A stretch of DNA of 64,000 nt from Diphasiastrum complanatum (GCA_029204225.1 CM055103.1:55127199-55191198), one strand, 5' to 3'. Shown: positions 20,280-32,519, numbered from the stretch's first letter. The notes: a model not told the origin generated them from the letters alone. Numbers and translations: made by a program.

Positions 20280-21150
20280 ATACTCAGATAAATTTTGAGT
20301 ACAATCCACCGAAGAGATTTGATAGTGCGGAATTACTGATAATCAGTTTGAGTATGAAATTCAGTTCAGAAATTAAAGTGATAGTGTAGTATGATGACGC
20401 TTGTTCCTCAGGCGTCAAAGACAGTAGTCGTTTGATCAGATTATGAGGAGTCGGAGACGTCCGTGATCTGATCTGACTGAGTGAACTAGCTAAGACAAGT
20501 AATATGAAAGTGTAATCAATCACAACATGCATACATCTACGTTAGACACAGATGAAATTTAAAAGCTGTTGCTTCTATATTACACAGAATGCTTGTCATA
20601 AGAGCATTAGCTCAGCATGGAGCAAGAGCAACGAATGGTTACAGCCAGAATAGCAGTGTAACTAGGATGCTAAATCTTCCGTTCTGTTGCATCATCAATA
20701 AAAAAGATGGAGATGTATTTATACACAACATCCTTGTATTTACAAGAATCGGTTAACTATTCTTATAATTACAAGACTAGTTTAGTTTAACTATGTACTT
20801 GGTCGTGTACTTTACAGATATTTAATGTACAATGACATTTGTATAGGGTGTATATGAGTCAGATGACTTGAGATCGTTGAAGTAGACGAGTTTGTTGCAT
20901 ACTTCACATATTTTGGAAGTAGTTGGAGACATTGCTCGTTGAAGTGGTCACACACTTTGCATTTTTCGCTTACTGGAAAAATGCGAACTGTGCAAAAAAA
21001 CAGTTCATTTTTGCAGACTGTTGCGAAGACAGTTTATTTGGAAATGGATACCCTTTAGTCCTTCGAATAGTTCGGCAAAATCAGTTATGTGATTCCTGCA
21101 TATATCAGATGAACAGACATAGAACCTAAAGAGGTTGCATCTGACCGTAA
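20280..21150 (-). mobile_element. Possible LTR or leader of a minus-strand retroelement
   Basis: The minus strand has a TATA-like GTATAAATACATC near 20715 followed by a leader-like stretch with no coding pattern. I found no second copy, PBS or TG...CA ends, so this rests on composition only. Confidence 0.3.
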
Positions 21151-21534
21151 ATTAATGATAAAAAATGTGTAGAAAAAATCTTGAAATAGAAATAGTATTT
21201 CCAAGGAGGAAATTGTGAGCTTAATTTCCAACAAGTTTACAATCAAAACAAAGCAGACTCCAATAAGTCAGAAACAACCAAGCAACACCTCAGTTCACAA
21301 GCGGAAACTCAAAACACATAACCATGCCCAGCAAGCAAGCACGTAGTAGCAAATTGGAAGGCCAAGATTTCAGAACCCTAAAAGCAGAGAAAGCTTCATG
21401 TCTCGGCTATTATAATGTGATCAGCTCCCACTTCCTGATTGTCATTGAAGAAGTAGATCTGCAGATGCAGATGGCGAAAGCTGGATGAGAGCTTATTAGC
21501 AACATAGAAAATTGGCAAAACAAAGATGGATCGT

Positions 21535-22180
21535 CGTCGTTGCAAACACATTTAACCAAGGTCTTCTTCGCAATCTTCTCGACCATGACTTGACCTTGTT
21601 CACTTGTGTGAGGGAGTTCATACTCTAGGAGATGTTGTCGTTGCTGATCCCTCTCATCAAGATCTCCTTTGTCGTTCTTCCACCATGCGAGGGGTTGCTG
21701 CATCTCAAGCAGTTCAGAAAAATGAACGAGATTATAATGATCGTACAACCAGTGAAGATTTCATTCCCTTTGCCTTGGAAACATATGGTGGTCTTCACAC
21801 GAAATCTAATGATTTTTTTTCTTTATGTGCGGAGCTTATGGTGAAACGCCAAGGACAAAGCATAACCTTACCATCCGTCATTGTTTCTTTCTACCGTCAG
21901 CATATTTCTATTGTTTTACAACGTTCACATGCGCTCTTCGACGGGCTCTGTTTGTAGGAGCTGCTGCTTCAAAGCTTCCTGCATTACCTATTACTGGATC
22001 TATTTTAGTTAGTGATTTACATCAGGCAACTGGTTTTGAGTAATTAGCTTACTATTTTAAGTTTTACTAAGCTACTGAGTAGCTTAATTCATTTTTGTCA
22101 TTCTGCAATATTGTTTTAAATACTTTAGTCTTCTTGTATGGTCATGGGTTTTCCAATCATTTTTAATAAATGCAGGGATA
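21535..22180 (+). pseudogene. LINE-like retroelement, 3' end (copy 1)
   Basis: VHTLGDVVVADPSHQDLLCR, SEDFIPFALETYGGLHTKSN and ITLPSVIVSFYRQHISIVLQ match the distinctive C-terminal domain found after the reverse transcriptase in a widespread plant retroelement family, where a conserved FVPFAxETYGxL motif occurs. The frame shifts near 21957, and the final piece GAAASKLPALPITGSILVSD ends at a TAA-type stop by 22040. The 3' tail ends in AATAAATGCAGGG. A second copy is at 51450-52100. Confidence 0.7.
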
Positions 22181-22960
22181 TTCTTCTGTTTACGATGGGA
22201 TGTTCATATTTTTCATATTATGATTTCACGGTTTTTGAGAGCTCAGTTAACTTTCCCATTTTTGCCTAGTTTCCAAAAATCATAAACACGTGGGCATTGC
22301 ATTATGTAATGAGCTTTTCAAATCATGTCTCGGTTTGTGTGCTTGGGTCAAAAGCCCCTTTGAAATACAAGAGTGGGCAGTCTACCAATGTAGCCAAAAT
22401 ACGTCATCTTGGTTAGGTGTCTCACTAGCCACATCGACCTTCGAAAATGCCCAGTGAAATACCTAGGCCCGAAAGTAGGCAAAATAATAAACAGGGCAGT
22501 ATGTATGATTTATCACCCCATGATACCCTTGCACTATAGTGACAAAAAACCGAGCCGTCAAAATTGGTAGTTTATGACCATTTGTGACCGAACTTTAGTC
22601 GGTGCCCAAATTTATCTACCCTATGTCAGAGAACCATAAAAAGGCACCCATGGTATGATTGTTTCCCCTTGGCCAAACCCTTGGAAGATAGGGTGTGGCA
22701 TAATGATGATGTGGTGGAAAGATACCACTCGGTTTGGTGCAAGATAAGATCCACCCCCTGCGAAATTCATCTAGGTCACGTCATCCCTCCCCCCTTCCCC
22801 AACCGCCCCCGCCCCCGCCCCCGCCCCATCGGAAGATTTGGGCCTTGTTCAATTCAAAGGAACCCTAGAAACTGGGCCCTTTACTTGGACACATTGGGCA
22901 CCTGGGAAATTGGGATTTCTTTTTGGGCATTATAAATTGTGACAAACACTAGTGTTTTTG
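22181..22960. other. No gene seen, contains a (CCCCCG) run
   Basis: Only short ORFs. CCGCCCCCGCCCCCGCCCCC at about 22800-22830 is a GC-rich simple repeat unusual for this AT-rich window. Confidence 0.6.
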
Positions 22961-22974
22961 TCAAGCGCCTCCTG

Positions 22975-23500
22975 TACATCACTTTAGGGGCATAGCCTTA
23001 CCATTTAAAAAGTATATCTTTTAGGGCACGTACTTACAGATTAAGGCCCATACCTTACTGGAGGTCATGGTCTTACATTTATAGGTCAGCCCTTATCTTT
23101 TAAAGACACTATTCGTTAAAGTTAAGAAGTGTGTCCTTAAAGACCGAAAGGCAAGCCCTACATATTTAAGGCAGTACTTCTAAGAAGTCATACACTCCAA
23201 CGTCTTAAGGACATACCCAAAAGCTTAAAGACATAGCCTCCAACACTTGTAGGTATTAACTTGAACTACTTAAAGACACACCCCTAGAATATAAAGGTAA
23301 CTTACCTTAAGATTTGTAAGAGCATGTCCTTGAACTTTAAAGGAAGTGACCCGAATGAGTAATATGGATGATCATGAAATTTAAAGACCTTGAATTTTTA
23401 GAGGTAGGCCTTTGAGAATGGGCCCTTAAAAAGGCTCGTGACAAAGTCTCCCTACTTAAGGGCAATTTCCTTAGAATGTAAAGGTAGCACCCTTTAGCCG
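22975..23500. repeat. Degenerate ~21-22 bp minisatellite
   Basis: A loosely conserved unit, roughly TTAAAGRCATAxxCCTTxAAC, recurs about twenty times. Examples are TTAAGGACATACCCAAAAGC, TTAAAGACATAGCCTCCAAC, TTAAAGACACACCCCTAGAA and TAAAGGTAACTTACCTTAAG. Spacing is mostly 20-30 bp. Confidence 0.7.
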
Positions 23501-23645
23501 TTACAACTCAGGTCCCCTAACCACATAAGGCTTGATGCTTAGCTATAAAAGGCCGTGCTAAAAACCATTTGAATAGAGATAGAAATCTCGTACATAGATG
23601 GAAGCCTGAGCTAAGTCTAGCGACTAGAGATCTAAATTTGGAGAT

Positions 23646-23975
23646 ATGGATCACGACACAAGATGGATGTTGATCCAAGATATTGGAATTCCCTCCTTGT
23701 AGTCATACTTCTGAAAACCTTGAAAATTCTCATCGACTGGGGAGCACATGGTGATAGAGAATGCTCTCTTGAGATTGGATGTGGCCGTACCTCTGTTACT
23801 CATGTAGGGCCTAACCACCATTAGAAGTGATGCCCCTTGACCCATTTAGGACGTTTGGGTTGGACCAATCCACTACTAGAAAATGACCTAACATCTATAT
23901 TGTGGACATGTTGAACTTCTTCTTCTTCTTCCTCTACTCCCCCACTATGGATAGGATCTATGGGCTCTATTTCAA
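23646..23975. repeat. Left part of a block duplicated at 43563-43890
   Basis: Nearly identical to the later copy, including a minus-strand ORF (GQGASLLMVVRPYMSNRGTA) of unknown identity that is conserved in both. In the later copy this part is joined directly to the sequence found here at 27404. Confidence 0.85.
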
Positions 23976-24978
23976 TATGAGGAGTAGGGTTAAGGGTAAG
24001 AAGGACAATCCAGGAGTGTCAATTCAATTCTTTAGATCATTGAAGAGAGTGAAAACACTATTCCAGAGGTACACCTACTCTAGACAAGGGGAGACCTTGT
24101 AATCCTATTTTTCCATATGCTATTAGTCTCGTGGTTTTACCTATGAGGGTGTTATCATGGTGTAATCTAGAATTCTCTTGTATGGCATGCTTGTATGGAT
24201 TTGCCACGCGTGGCAAATTTTTAGAGAATTTTTTAGAGTTGGATTGATTTGAGTAAGACTTCTTTTGATATTTTGATGAAGGGTTGACTAATAATAGGAT
24301 GATTATTATATGATCAGGATTTTGAACTAAAAATCAAATGATCATTATGTCAAATTATTATCCTCTGACAAAATCGTTATGTTCCGAACATTTGTTGATG
24401 AAAAAAAAAGCAATGTTATGTACGTTTGTTTGTTTGCTAAGATGAATAAATAATTGAACACTGTGAAAAAGTGTATTATTATCTCTCATATTACAATGTG
24501 AATATATGATGGCTATGTGAATATATAATTTGCATGATTGTGGATACTTGATTGTGATGAATTGCATTGTCAACATTGTGGTTTGAGCAAACGAGCAAAG
24601 AAAGAATATCGCAACCAGCATGTCTATATCTACAAAAAAAAATTATTTGAAAAGAAAAGTTATTTTGACTAGAGTAAAGATATGAAGATATTGCTTTAAT
24701 ATATAGATTTTCAGTATAGTAAGGATGTTTCAAAAGAAAATTATTTTTGAAGCATATATAAATGATCACCGTATGTTCACTAATTGTTTTCTTTGGTCAA
24801 TCAATTTTCGCTAGATCTTTAATGAGATATAGATAGCAGTGAAAGCATTTGATTTAAAATGAATCAAAAGTGATTGCCAGATAGAACTCATGATGAACTT
24901 GAAAAATGCAAGAATGTATTATAAAGATGCAATAATTACTCCACCTATAAACATTTATTGCAATGACGAGAGCAGTGG

Positions 24979-25249
24979 TCAACGACATAGTAAAAAAATG
25001 ATGCTAAATATATTGAAGCCACAAAAATCAAAATCATATATTTTGTACCTTGAGTGCACAAGACCAGCAATACCAATTTCTTGGACCAAGTGCACAAGAA
25101 GATGCACTTGTATGTCCAAGATGGAAGTTGGAAAATCTCTCTCAGGCATACATACAGCGTCCACTATATCTTCATGTGTTTTTTTTTCCACATCTATCTC
25201 ACGAATCTCCTTGTCACACATCCACCTACATCATGTTTGTAGTATATGA
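24979..25249 (-). pseudogene. CACTA (En/Spm) transposon DUF4218-like fragment
   Basis: The minus strand reads HEDIVDAVCMPERDFPTSIL, then DIQVHLLVHLVQEIGIAGLV and HSRYKIYDF. This follows the DUF4218 pattern seen in CACTA transposase genes (xxIxxxLCxLExIFPPxFFDxMxHLxIHLxxExxLxGPVxxRWMYPFE). The WMYPFE end is decayed to YKIYDF, and no transposase core is nearby. Confidence 0.55.
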
Positions 25250-25599
25250 TCATCATCATATGACTTTATCGAACTCGCATGTAAAATAAATAAGCAACAA
25301 CATAAAATGTAAATGAAAGAAATGTAAGTACCTGACAATGGATGATATCTGGAAGTTGTAAAACCTAAAGAAATCAAATGCAATTTGTGTTACAACTTGT
25401 AGAACAAAAAACTAAATTTCAACATAAATATCACATTGTACATGAAATTAGAATTAGTACATACCTTTTTCTGCAACTTCTTGCTAATGCTAACAATAGA
25501 GAGTGTAGAGGAAAGTTCAACACTCCTATTATGCACAAAATTCAAGGAGTTTTAAGGTATGCCTACAAAACCAAGTAATTTGGAAAATAAAGGTCAAAA

Positions 25600-26860
25600 T
25601 CAATTTTTGAAATCAACAAATCAACAAATTTCTTCTATATGAATTAGCATATACAAATACGAAAACACGAATTTTTAATGTTAGAAAAATCTAACATTCT
25701 TATAAAGTGTTTGTCAATGAGTTTTTTACTTCCATTTGAAATCAGTGAGACATACGCTAACACTATTACTCTGGAAATTGGATTCAAAATTCTTAATGAT
25801 TTTGGCTTTGTTTAGATTGACTATATGGTATTGCTTATAGGCTTTACGATCAGCAGTAAACTAGTTGGTCTAAGTATCAGTCTAGTATCGAGCAAAATAA
25901 GATAACAAGTTTACATGTTGTCAAGTTATCAAGGGTGGAAAAAATCAGTGTTCGGGAAAGCCGACATAGTCCAAGAATGGAACCGACATCTTTTCCCAAA
26001 AACCAGCATGGCAAAAATTGTACAGGATTTTTTATGTCATAAATCTTGGGTTTTATAGGGGAAGACCGACAAGTAATAGCTTGTCACTCAATAGAGCCCG
26101 AAGGACTTTTTCACATCAGTTTTTGGAGGGAAACCTCAAAAAGGTTTCCTAAACACTAGTGGAAAATATAGAATTGTAACAAGGCATCAGTCCAAAAACT
26201 TATGCTTATTTCATTTAACAAATTAAAATTAGCTAAGTGGAAGAGCAACATAATTTAAAAATGGAGGAGTCGGTGCACAGAAGATGCACAATCATGGTCA
26301 TAAGAATCCTCCGGGCCTAGTGGCTAGGAACTTTACATTGTTCCAGAATGGACAAAGCACTCATTATTGGCTTAGCTATACCTGATATATAAGACTAATT
26401 GGATCAACTTTTGCATATGCATTTAGTATTCAAAAATATGTGGCTTGGATACAATGGTTTTAGACCGGTTTTAGCTCATCTTCTATTCCAGCTAAAAGGG
26501 TTTATAACCAGAATCAAAGCTTCTATAATGGTTAAACAAGAAATGAGCAGTTATTGTTGGCACCCGATGTGCGCAGGTGTTGGAATGCTTCTAATATCAA
26601 TATGAACAGTAAGATAGTTAATACTGGATGTCAAGTTCTAGACCTTGGTATTACAAATTCATATACCAGTCGGGTAGGTTTTGTGATACCATGTTGATAC
26701 CCATTATTGATACCAGCCGCGACCCTATATTGCAACACTACAACTGCAACTACCAGATTTTCTACGCAGGTGAGGCACATGGTTAAGTCTGGAATGATAT
26801 GCTATTGAATGTCTAGAGTCGTGTGCTCCTTGTAGCCACGCCTGGGGGTACAAAACGATG
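25600..26860. other. No recognisable gene
   Basis: AT-rich, with no ORF over 70 codons that looks coding and no clear repeat. Confidence 0.55.
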
Positions 26861-26864
26861 CTAG

Positions 26865-27475
26865 TCAAAAAGTTGCTACTGATGTAAAAAAGCAACATCG
26901 AGGATCTTGACCTACAAAGAATGCACCATTAGCATCGTCGAAAGAAAACCCCAAGCAGGCACAATCCCCTGTACAAGAAGATTGGCACCAAGCTTGATCA
27001 TGCCTTAAAAGCTGCGTTGTTGAGTCTTCTTCTGAATTAGGGGAACCTGATGCAGCTAGTTGATTCAGCAACTGCTTGAACTTGTTCAAATGGTCAGTGA
27101 CTTAGGTGCCTTCACTCATTTTGAGTGTAAGGACCTTCTTTCTCAGAAATAGACGAGTCGACACATCTGAAGTCTCATAGATACTTGTTAAGATAACCCA
27201 AGCTTCTTTGGAGGTGGTACTATTTGATATGTTAGCAATTTGAGTGTCTTTCAGATTCAAGGATACAATGGCAAGTGCTTTGCCATCCTTTGCTTCCCAT
27301 GCTAGTTGCATTTCAGCTTCCGTCAGTTTGGCTATTGAACCCTTTACATATCCCCATAGTTCCTTTTCGATCAATCATCCTCATCTTGAATTTCCATACG
27401 TGGAAATCATCTCCATTGAACTTGTTGATCAAGCGGATCTTAGAGGTTTGAACCTTCCATATTGATTGTTAGGGC
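26865..27475 (-). pseudogene. Ty1-copia Gag, minus strand
   Basis: Starts in one frame as KFNGDDFHVWKFKMRMI, shifts, then continues ELWGYVKGSIAKLTEAEMQ and TSKEAWVILTSIYETSD, then DHLNKFKQLLNQLAASGSP. This is the copia UBN2-type gag with the usual substrate-like start F-x-G-D-D-F-x-x-W. It is a different family from the gag at 9444. A stop after KMSEGT and a frameshift near 27370 disable it. No protease or pol follows. Confidence 0.8.
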
Positions 27476-29098
27476 AATTTTCGGCAGGGGATTGGTCCAG
27501 CCAAAAAGTCCTAAAAAAGTCAAGGGGCACCACTACTGCTGGTGATTATGCCCTATGTGAGTAACGGAGGTCCTGCCACATCCAATCCTAGGGGCTTCCT
27601 CTGTTACCCCATGCTCCCAAGCCAATGAGAGTTTTCCAAGCTCTCAAAACTATGATTGTAAGAGGGGGTCTTATTCCTTTTCATCATTTTCCTTGCTGTA
27701 TAGAGTGCTCATGGGGTGCAAGTTACACACACTGCCTTGTTTGATAAGCGGTGGTATTTTCACCGACTGTCGAGTCCAGGTATTTTGCTAGACAGTAGCG
27801 ACGGCGGGTGTGACTAGTGTGACACCAAGGTGATGTTTTTCAACCACGGATGGTGGACGGCCTGCTCTTGTTTTCAAAGAGGTCGAGCTGACTGACTCAA
27901 GATATCCACAAAGCAATTCCTTTCCAAATACAGTATCAACACTTTTTTGACATTAGATGGACAATGTAGGAATCAACTTGGCTTTTAAAACTCAAGAATT
28001 TACGACTACTAACAAGCACTTTTCTTACCATGAGCACTCAACGGGAAAAACCATCACAAAAGCCACCTAGCACCTAACTCAATTCCATATATTAGAATAC
28101 AATACAGTGCACTTGTGCATGGAAGTACCGCTAACGATTCACGACATATGCGAGTAACAATGTAGTCAAGTTGCAACCAGGGCATTCAGTATACTTAAAA
28201 AAAATGACAACAATAAAAATGAAACTTGCCTCATGTGAGATAAAAGATGGCGTGCCGCAAGAGCTTGCTAGTCATGAATGTTTGTTTCGGGGATCAAAGC
28301 CAGATTCTATCCATTCCCAGCTTCATGAAGATAGAGCCAAGTGGAAGGATAGAGAGCAATGGTTCACTGGCAACGATGAAGAAAGAGAAGCCTTTGCATC
28401 CAATTGCTCTGTGCCAGCAATGAACAGCAGAATAGAATTCACACTCGATCAATTATCTATCCGTGGTTAAGACGGAATCAACTCTTTGACAACCTTCTTT
28501 GTGAATGGTGCTAATATTTGTGAATGGTGCTAATAACTGAAACATGATTCTCATTGATGATTGTTTGGAGTGCATTGAAAAATAATAGGAGTTCACTTGA
28601 TCGTTGTCATAGAAGTGCAAATGTCTACCACAGTAAAAGTGCGATTCGATTGAATGACAAAGAATTGCACTATAGACTTCTCTGGGATCAGTGAGTGCTG
28701 GCCACAAAAATGCATCGCCAAAATAAATGTATTTAATATCTGCCACCGCAAGTGCGATTGGCAATAATGGATCCATTGGCCCAAAATGCGCTGGTCCTAG
28801 AGGATCATACCAGCGATCATCAAGTGGAGGTCGTGTTGAATAATTCAAACCTCTGCGAAGAATTTATAAACTTTCATAAATCAAAACATAGAATCTGTCC
28901 TGTATATTTCGGGACTGAGCATCACGATTCTGAATGTTCTCCTTGATTGTTGTGTACTTCCCGGATGGCTAATCTTGCTTGGCAAGTGCAAATACCTGTA
29001 GCTACAGCAGAGGGCAGATAGCAGCTGTGTGGAACACAAGAATAGGCGTTGCACAAGTAGCACCAGGAGGAGGTTGGCCATGTGGCAGAACAACCGCA
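27404..29098. repeat. Right part of the duplicated block (copy at 43890-45645)
   Basis: Aligns end to end with 43890-45645 apart from small indels. The minus strand holds an ORF (28453-28848) with WYDPLGPAHFGPMDPLLPIA and FGDAFLWPALTDPREVYSAI, frameshifted in the second copy. I do not recognise it. Confidence 0.9.
28453..28848 (-). CDS. Unknown ORF in duplicated block
   Basis: 131 codons. The first third is Pro/Trp-rich (DDRWYDPLGPAHFGPMDP, DAFLWPALTDPREVYSAI). The rest reads HFYCGRHLHFYDNDQVNSYY. In the copy at 45.0-45.4 kb the same residues are split between two frames, so at most one copy could be functional. No family recognised. It may be part of a transposon or a remnant of a host exon. 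Confidence 0.3.
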   Translation of the reverse strand: MNYSTRPPLDDRWYDPLGPAHFGPMDPLLPIALAVADIKYIYFGDAFLWPALTDPREVYSAILCHSIESHFYCGRHLHFYDNDQVNSYYFSMHSKQSSMRIMFQLLAPFTNISTIHKEGCQRVDSVLTTDR

Positions 29099-29169
29099 GA
29101 TCAGGCCACATGCAGCAGGCTGGTTTTTCCTCTGTAGATCTGGAAAAATACAGACAAACAGAGGCAAAC

Positions 29170-30010
29170 TTGTAGTAATCCGCAGCCAGGGCGTGATAGA
29201 AGCTGCAGGTAGATGTAGTTGCAGCGATGGGTCAGTGAAATTTCGGACAGTGGGCTCATCTCTTCATAACTGATTCTTGGAGTAATGACAACATTCAACT
29301 CGAAAGATTGCTCAGCAAGTAGTAGTACATGGCCCCTCAACACGAGCAATGTTTCTCTGATAATGCTCATTAGAACTATATGCACTCTCAACACGAGGGA
29401 CCACACTCTCAACACGAGGGACTTGTATCTAATGTAAATGCAAAGATTGTAATGCTAGCGAGGATGAATCTTTCTCACAATTTCACTTCTCAAAGGTCTC
29501 TCAACAAGTGGATGTCCGACCTATATACAAAAAACTCTCTCAATATGAAATGGAAGGAATGATATTCATAACAGGCTATAAGCAGCTCACAATCATATGT
29601 TATACCTTGTATTGCAAGTTAGTGACTTATGTTTTCCAAATACAAACCTAGAGATTAATGTACTTCAAAAGGCTAATGTTGATCTAGGTAAAAACCCTTT
29701 TTACATAAAACGTCCCTTTAAAAATGAAATTTGTCACTTCATCTTAAGTTCTCTAGAATTTAAGGAGGGTTCTAGAGTTTAAGGAGGGTTGCTTCGATTG
29801 ATTCTTGGTTGACTTACCTAATTAGAATAAGAAAATTTAGGGTTTCATAGTGAATAATAGGGGTTAACCCTAGGGCTTCCATGCTAGAGATCTTCCTGTA
29901 TGGGGTGAGTTGGTGTATCGTGCTTGAGTCGGGGTTGCTCACCCAAGTTTGATTTCTTGTGATCCCACATGTTGATAATACCAAAAGGCATTCCCTCTGA
30001 GAGAAGTTTT
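29170..30010. other. No recognisable gene
   Basis: Contains two adjacent copies of CACTCTCAACACGAGGGAC near 29380-29420 and no coding pattern. Confidence 0.5.
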
Positions 30011-30013
30011 TTA

Positions 30014-30310
30014 CCCTTTAATTTTGAGGTCCAAACTAGAAAATCAATCATGTTGTTAATGAAGTTGGGAGACTACTTATCTAGTGTGAAAATGAAATGC
30101 ATGAAGTTGATCACTTTGACCAACTAGCCTTCACATCTGAAATTATAATATCAATCATGTTGTCAATGAAATTGTAAGGTTACTTTCTTAGTGAGTACAG
30201 AAAAACCTTAGAAGTGGCCATTTTACCAACCACTTAGCCTTGAGGTCTGAAATTAGAAAAGCAATCATGTGGTCCATGAGTTTGAGAGACTACTTAGTGT
30301 GGAAACAAAA
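30014..30310. repeat. ~110-bp tandem repeat, about 2.6 units
   Basis: CCTTGAGGTCTGAAATTAGA, AATCAATCATGTTGTCAATG and GAGACTACTTAGTGTG recur in order at about 30014, 30128 and 30238. Confidence 0.75.
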
Positions 30311-30319
30311 CTCTCTTTG

Positions 30320-31220
30320 TTTGAGGCAAAGAGATTGCATTTGTTTCAATAATTTTCACCTGACTATCTTCATCATTCATTTTGTAATTAATCCTTGAGG
30401 TGGAATCTTTGACCAAGTTCTTTGTCTCAGAGGTGGTTTCCAAAATGTTCACCATCTTCTTTGAAGTCTTAGCCAGACGGACCTGCCCTGAGGACAATCT
30501 GATAGATTACTCCACAAATTTGTCAATAATCCTTATGTCAAGTAGTATCACAGCCCTGTAACTACTGACAAATATAAAATGTGTAATTATCTATGCACGA
30601 GCAACATAATCCTTCAATTCACAGTCCTTATGCAATCACACTCTATCAATTGACCAGAATGAATTCATGTTAGAACCATGGATTGCCCTGAAATTGACCA
30701 AGAACTGTTGTGAATTGACCACTCTGTCTGCTGATCTGTTTTCATGTTATCTCTGCGTAGAATCTAGATTAGGATGAGCAAAACCAGTCTGACTAATTTT
30801 CATCTTAAAATCGATTTCAGCTTATCTTTTGCTAGCTAATGTTTAACTGTCTACTGAATTTTTAGTTATGGGTAACAACAGCTATTCCCTGTCACGGAGC
30901 TCTTTCGCTGCAAGTTCTATGAGAAGCCTTAGCCCAAAAATGATCAGACTCTTTTAATTCTCAGGATATGCATACACCAATGACCAATCAATTCCACAGC
31001 TCAAAGTCTTGCAGTTTGAATCAAAAAGCATTTTGACCCACAATAGCTGTAAAAAGTGCTCAATTTTTATGGTTGTCTGCTGCAGCTGCTGCTCAATGAT
31101 TTTCATTAGGAAACTTTTGTCCAATTATTTGCAAAATCTACAAAGAGATATAATAGATGAGAGACTCTTTCTATGCATTTAGAACTTCAGTTTCAATATC
31201 AGAACTTTCTTTTAGCAAAT
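30320..31220. other. No recognisable gene
   Basis: Short ORFs only. Sequence just 3' of the DMP gene on the minus strand. Confidence 0.5.
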
Positions 31221-31223
31221 GTA

Positions 31224-31415
31224 CTACCAAATTCGGTCTTCTAAAAGCTTCTCTGCACGTCGGCGGTCTTCGGGTATGATCAGGGAGAACAAATTTTCAA
31301 GCTGACCTTGTGGCAGTTGCGAAACAACTGCAGCACGCCTGCTGCTTCCTTGCTGAAGACCAATGGAGCTAAATGGTTTCGACTTCTCGGGCAGATCATC
31401 AATGTCAAGACTCAA
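31224..31415 (-). CDS. Open stretch after the DMP-like ORF
   Basis: LSLDIDDLPEKSKPFSSIGL, then QLPQGQLENLFSLIIPEDR, in another frame just past the DMP stop. Its composition looks coding. It may be the original C-terminus after another frameshift or a separate exon. Confidence 0.3.
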   Translation of the reverse strand: MSLDIDDLPEKSKPFSSIGLQQGSSRRAAVVSQLPQGQLENLFSLIIPEDRRRAEKLLEDRIW

Positions 31416-31422
31416 TGTTCAT

Positions 31423-31995
31423 TCAAGCATTGTCAAGCTGTCTGTATCCTCTCGTATCAATATTAGCATCATCTTTCAAAAGAGGATCCCTGGAAGTGCG
31501 TTTCGTAAGCTTGATCTCGGTGGATGTTGAAGCTTCACGATCTACGCCATCCATAAGCATATAAGGCTGGACATTTGTAATAGCAAAGCCTACGCCTTGT
31601 CTCGCAGGAGGAGCAAATGAAAAATACAAACCCACAATGAGAGCCACAAGGATCGGAACAGTCTTTGAAAGCGCTCTGGGAATATTTGAGTAAAAGCAAT
31701 CTATCACAGGAGATGTAAGAAGAGAGAGGGTGCAAAAGCTAGTAACAGTGAGAAACGCATTGACAAAGTCCAAACCATTGAGGAAGAACTGGGTTGTTCC
31801 TGGCGGGCCAGTGTAGAAGGCACCTTGGCTATAAGGCATATTTGCAGTCACAAACCTAGGATTGTATAGCCCTTTTTTCGTAACAATCCCTTTTTTCCAC
31901 TTTGTGATGTGACGCTGTCCGTGAAGCAGAGAACATAACAAATGATCGAAAATGTGAGCAACAGCAGTCCGATCACGATAGGTTGGTCAGCATCT
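31423..31995 (-). CDS. DUF679 membrane protein (DMP) gene or pseudogene, one frameshift
   Basis: Exon-like start after a TTCATCTTCAG acceptor. IGLLLLTFSIICYVLCFTDS is a membrane helix with the family's C-F-x-x-F/FTDS pattern. NGLDFVNAFLTVTSFCTLSL matches the RxxDFVHAxLSV helix, VIDCFYSNIPRALSKTVPI the xVxCFYP loop, and IVGLYFSFAPPARQGVGFAI the last helix ending in RHGIGFP. DMPs are four-helix plant endomembrane proteins involved in membrane remodelling and, for some, gamete fusion. The A-run near 31895 shifts the frame once (GGAAAAAAGGG), either real or a sequencing error. The acidic tail is longer than usual. The N-terminal helix is not clearly placed. Confidence 0.7.
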
Positions 31996-32189
31996 CTGAA
32001 GATGAAGATGGAGGAGTGGACATCTCGAATACTCCGAATACACACAAAAAAAACTCAAAGACAAATTATCGTCTTGTCTGTACTACCCAGCAGTCAAGTG
32101 ATCTCCAATTCACAGTGAGTGATATGTATGACATTGCCTGTCAGCTTGAGGGGATGTAAGAACATCACGGATTCTGGTCTATCAGCATA

Positions 32190-32470
32190 ACTGTATACAA
32201 GTAAGAAGAGTTGGGTTCAAATCCTGGGCTACAATTTTAAGAGCTATCGAAAGGAAAGAACGGTAGAAGCTTCAAAGACAGTAGTAGTTTCCCTGCAGCT
32301 CTGATCTGACGAGACAGAACCATGCAAAATATACAAGTAAAAAGAGCTGGGATCACCTCCTGGGCTACAATTACAAGTGCTATAGTAAGGAAAGAGCAAT
32401 AGAAGCTGCAAAGAAGGTAGTAGTTTCCCAGCTCTGACGAGCTAGAACCATACAAACAATGACAAGATTT
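32190..32470. repeat. ~130-bp tandem duplication upstream of DMP
   Basis: GAGCTGGGATCACCTCCTGG...GTAGTAGTTTCCCAGCTCTG repeats the preceding GAGTTGGGTTCAAATCCTGG...GTAGTAGTTTCCCTGCAGCT. On the minus strand one copy encodes a hydrophobic ALVIVAQEVIPALFTC that could be a remnant DMP first helix (weak). Confidence 0.7.
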
Positions 32471-32519
32471 TCTACTCTTAGAAAGAGAGAAGAAAAGAAG
32501 TAATTTAGGGAGCATGCGT

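Noticed and set aside
21410-21748. 112-codon minus ORF
   Set aside because: Antisense to the LINE fragment, no family resemblance.
22800-22830. CCCCCG run as a possible CRISPR or telomere-like repeat
   Set aside because: Too short, no spacers, unit not telomeric.
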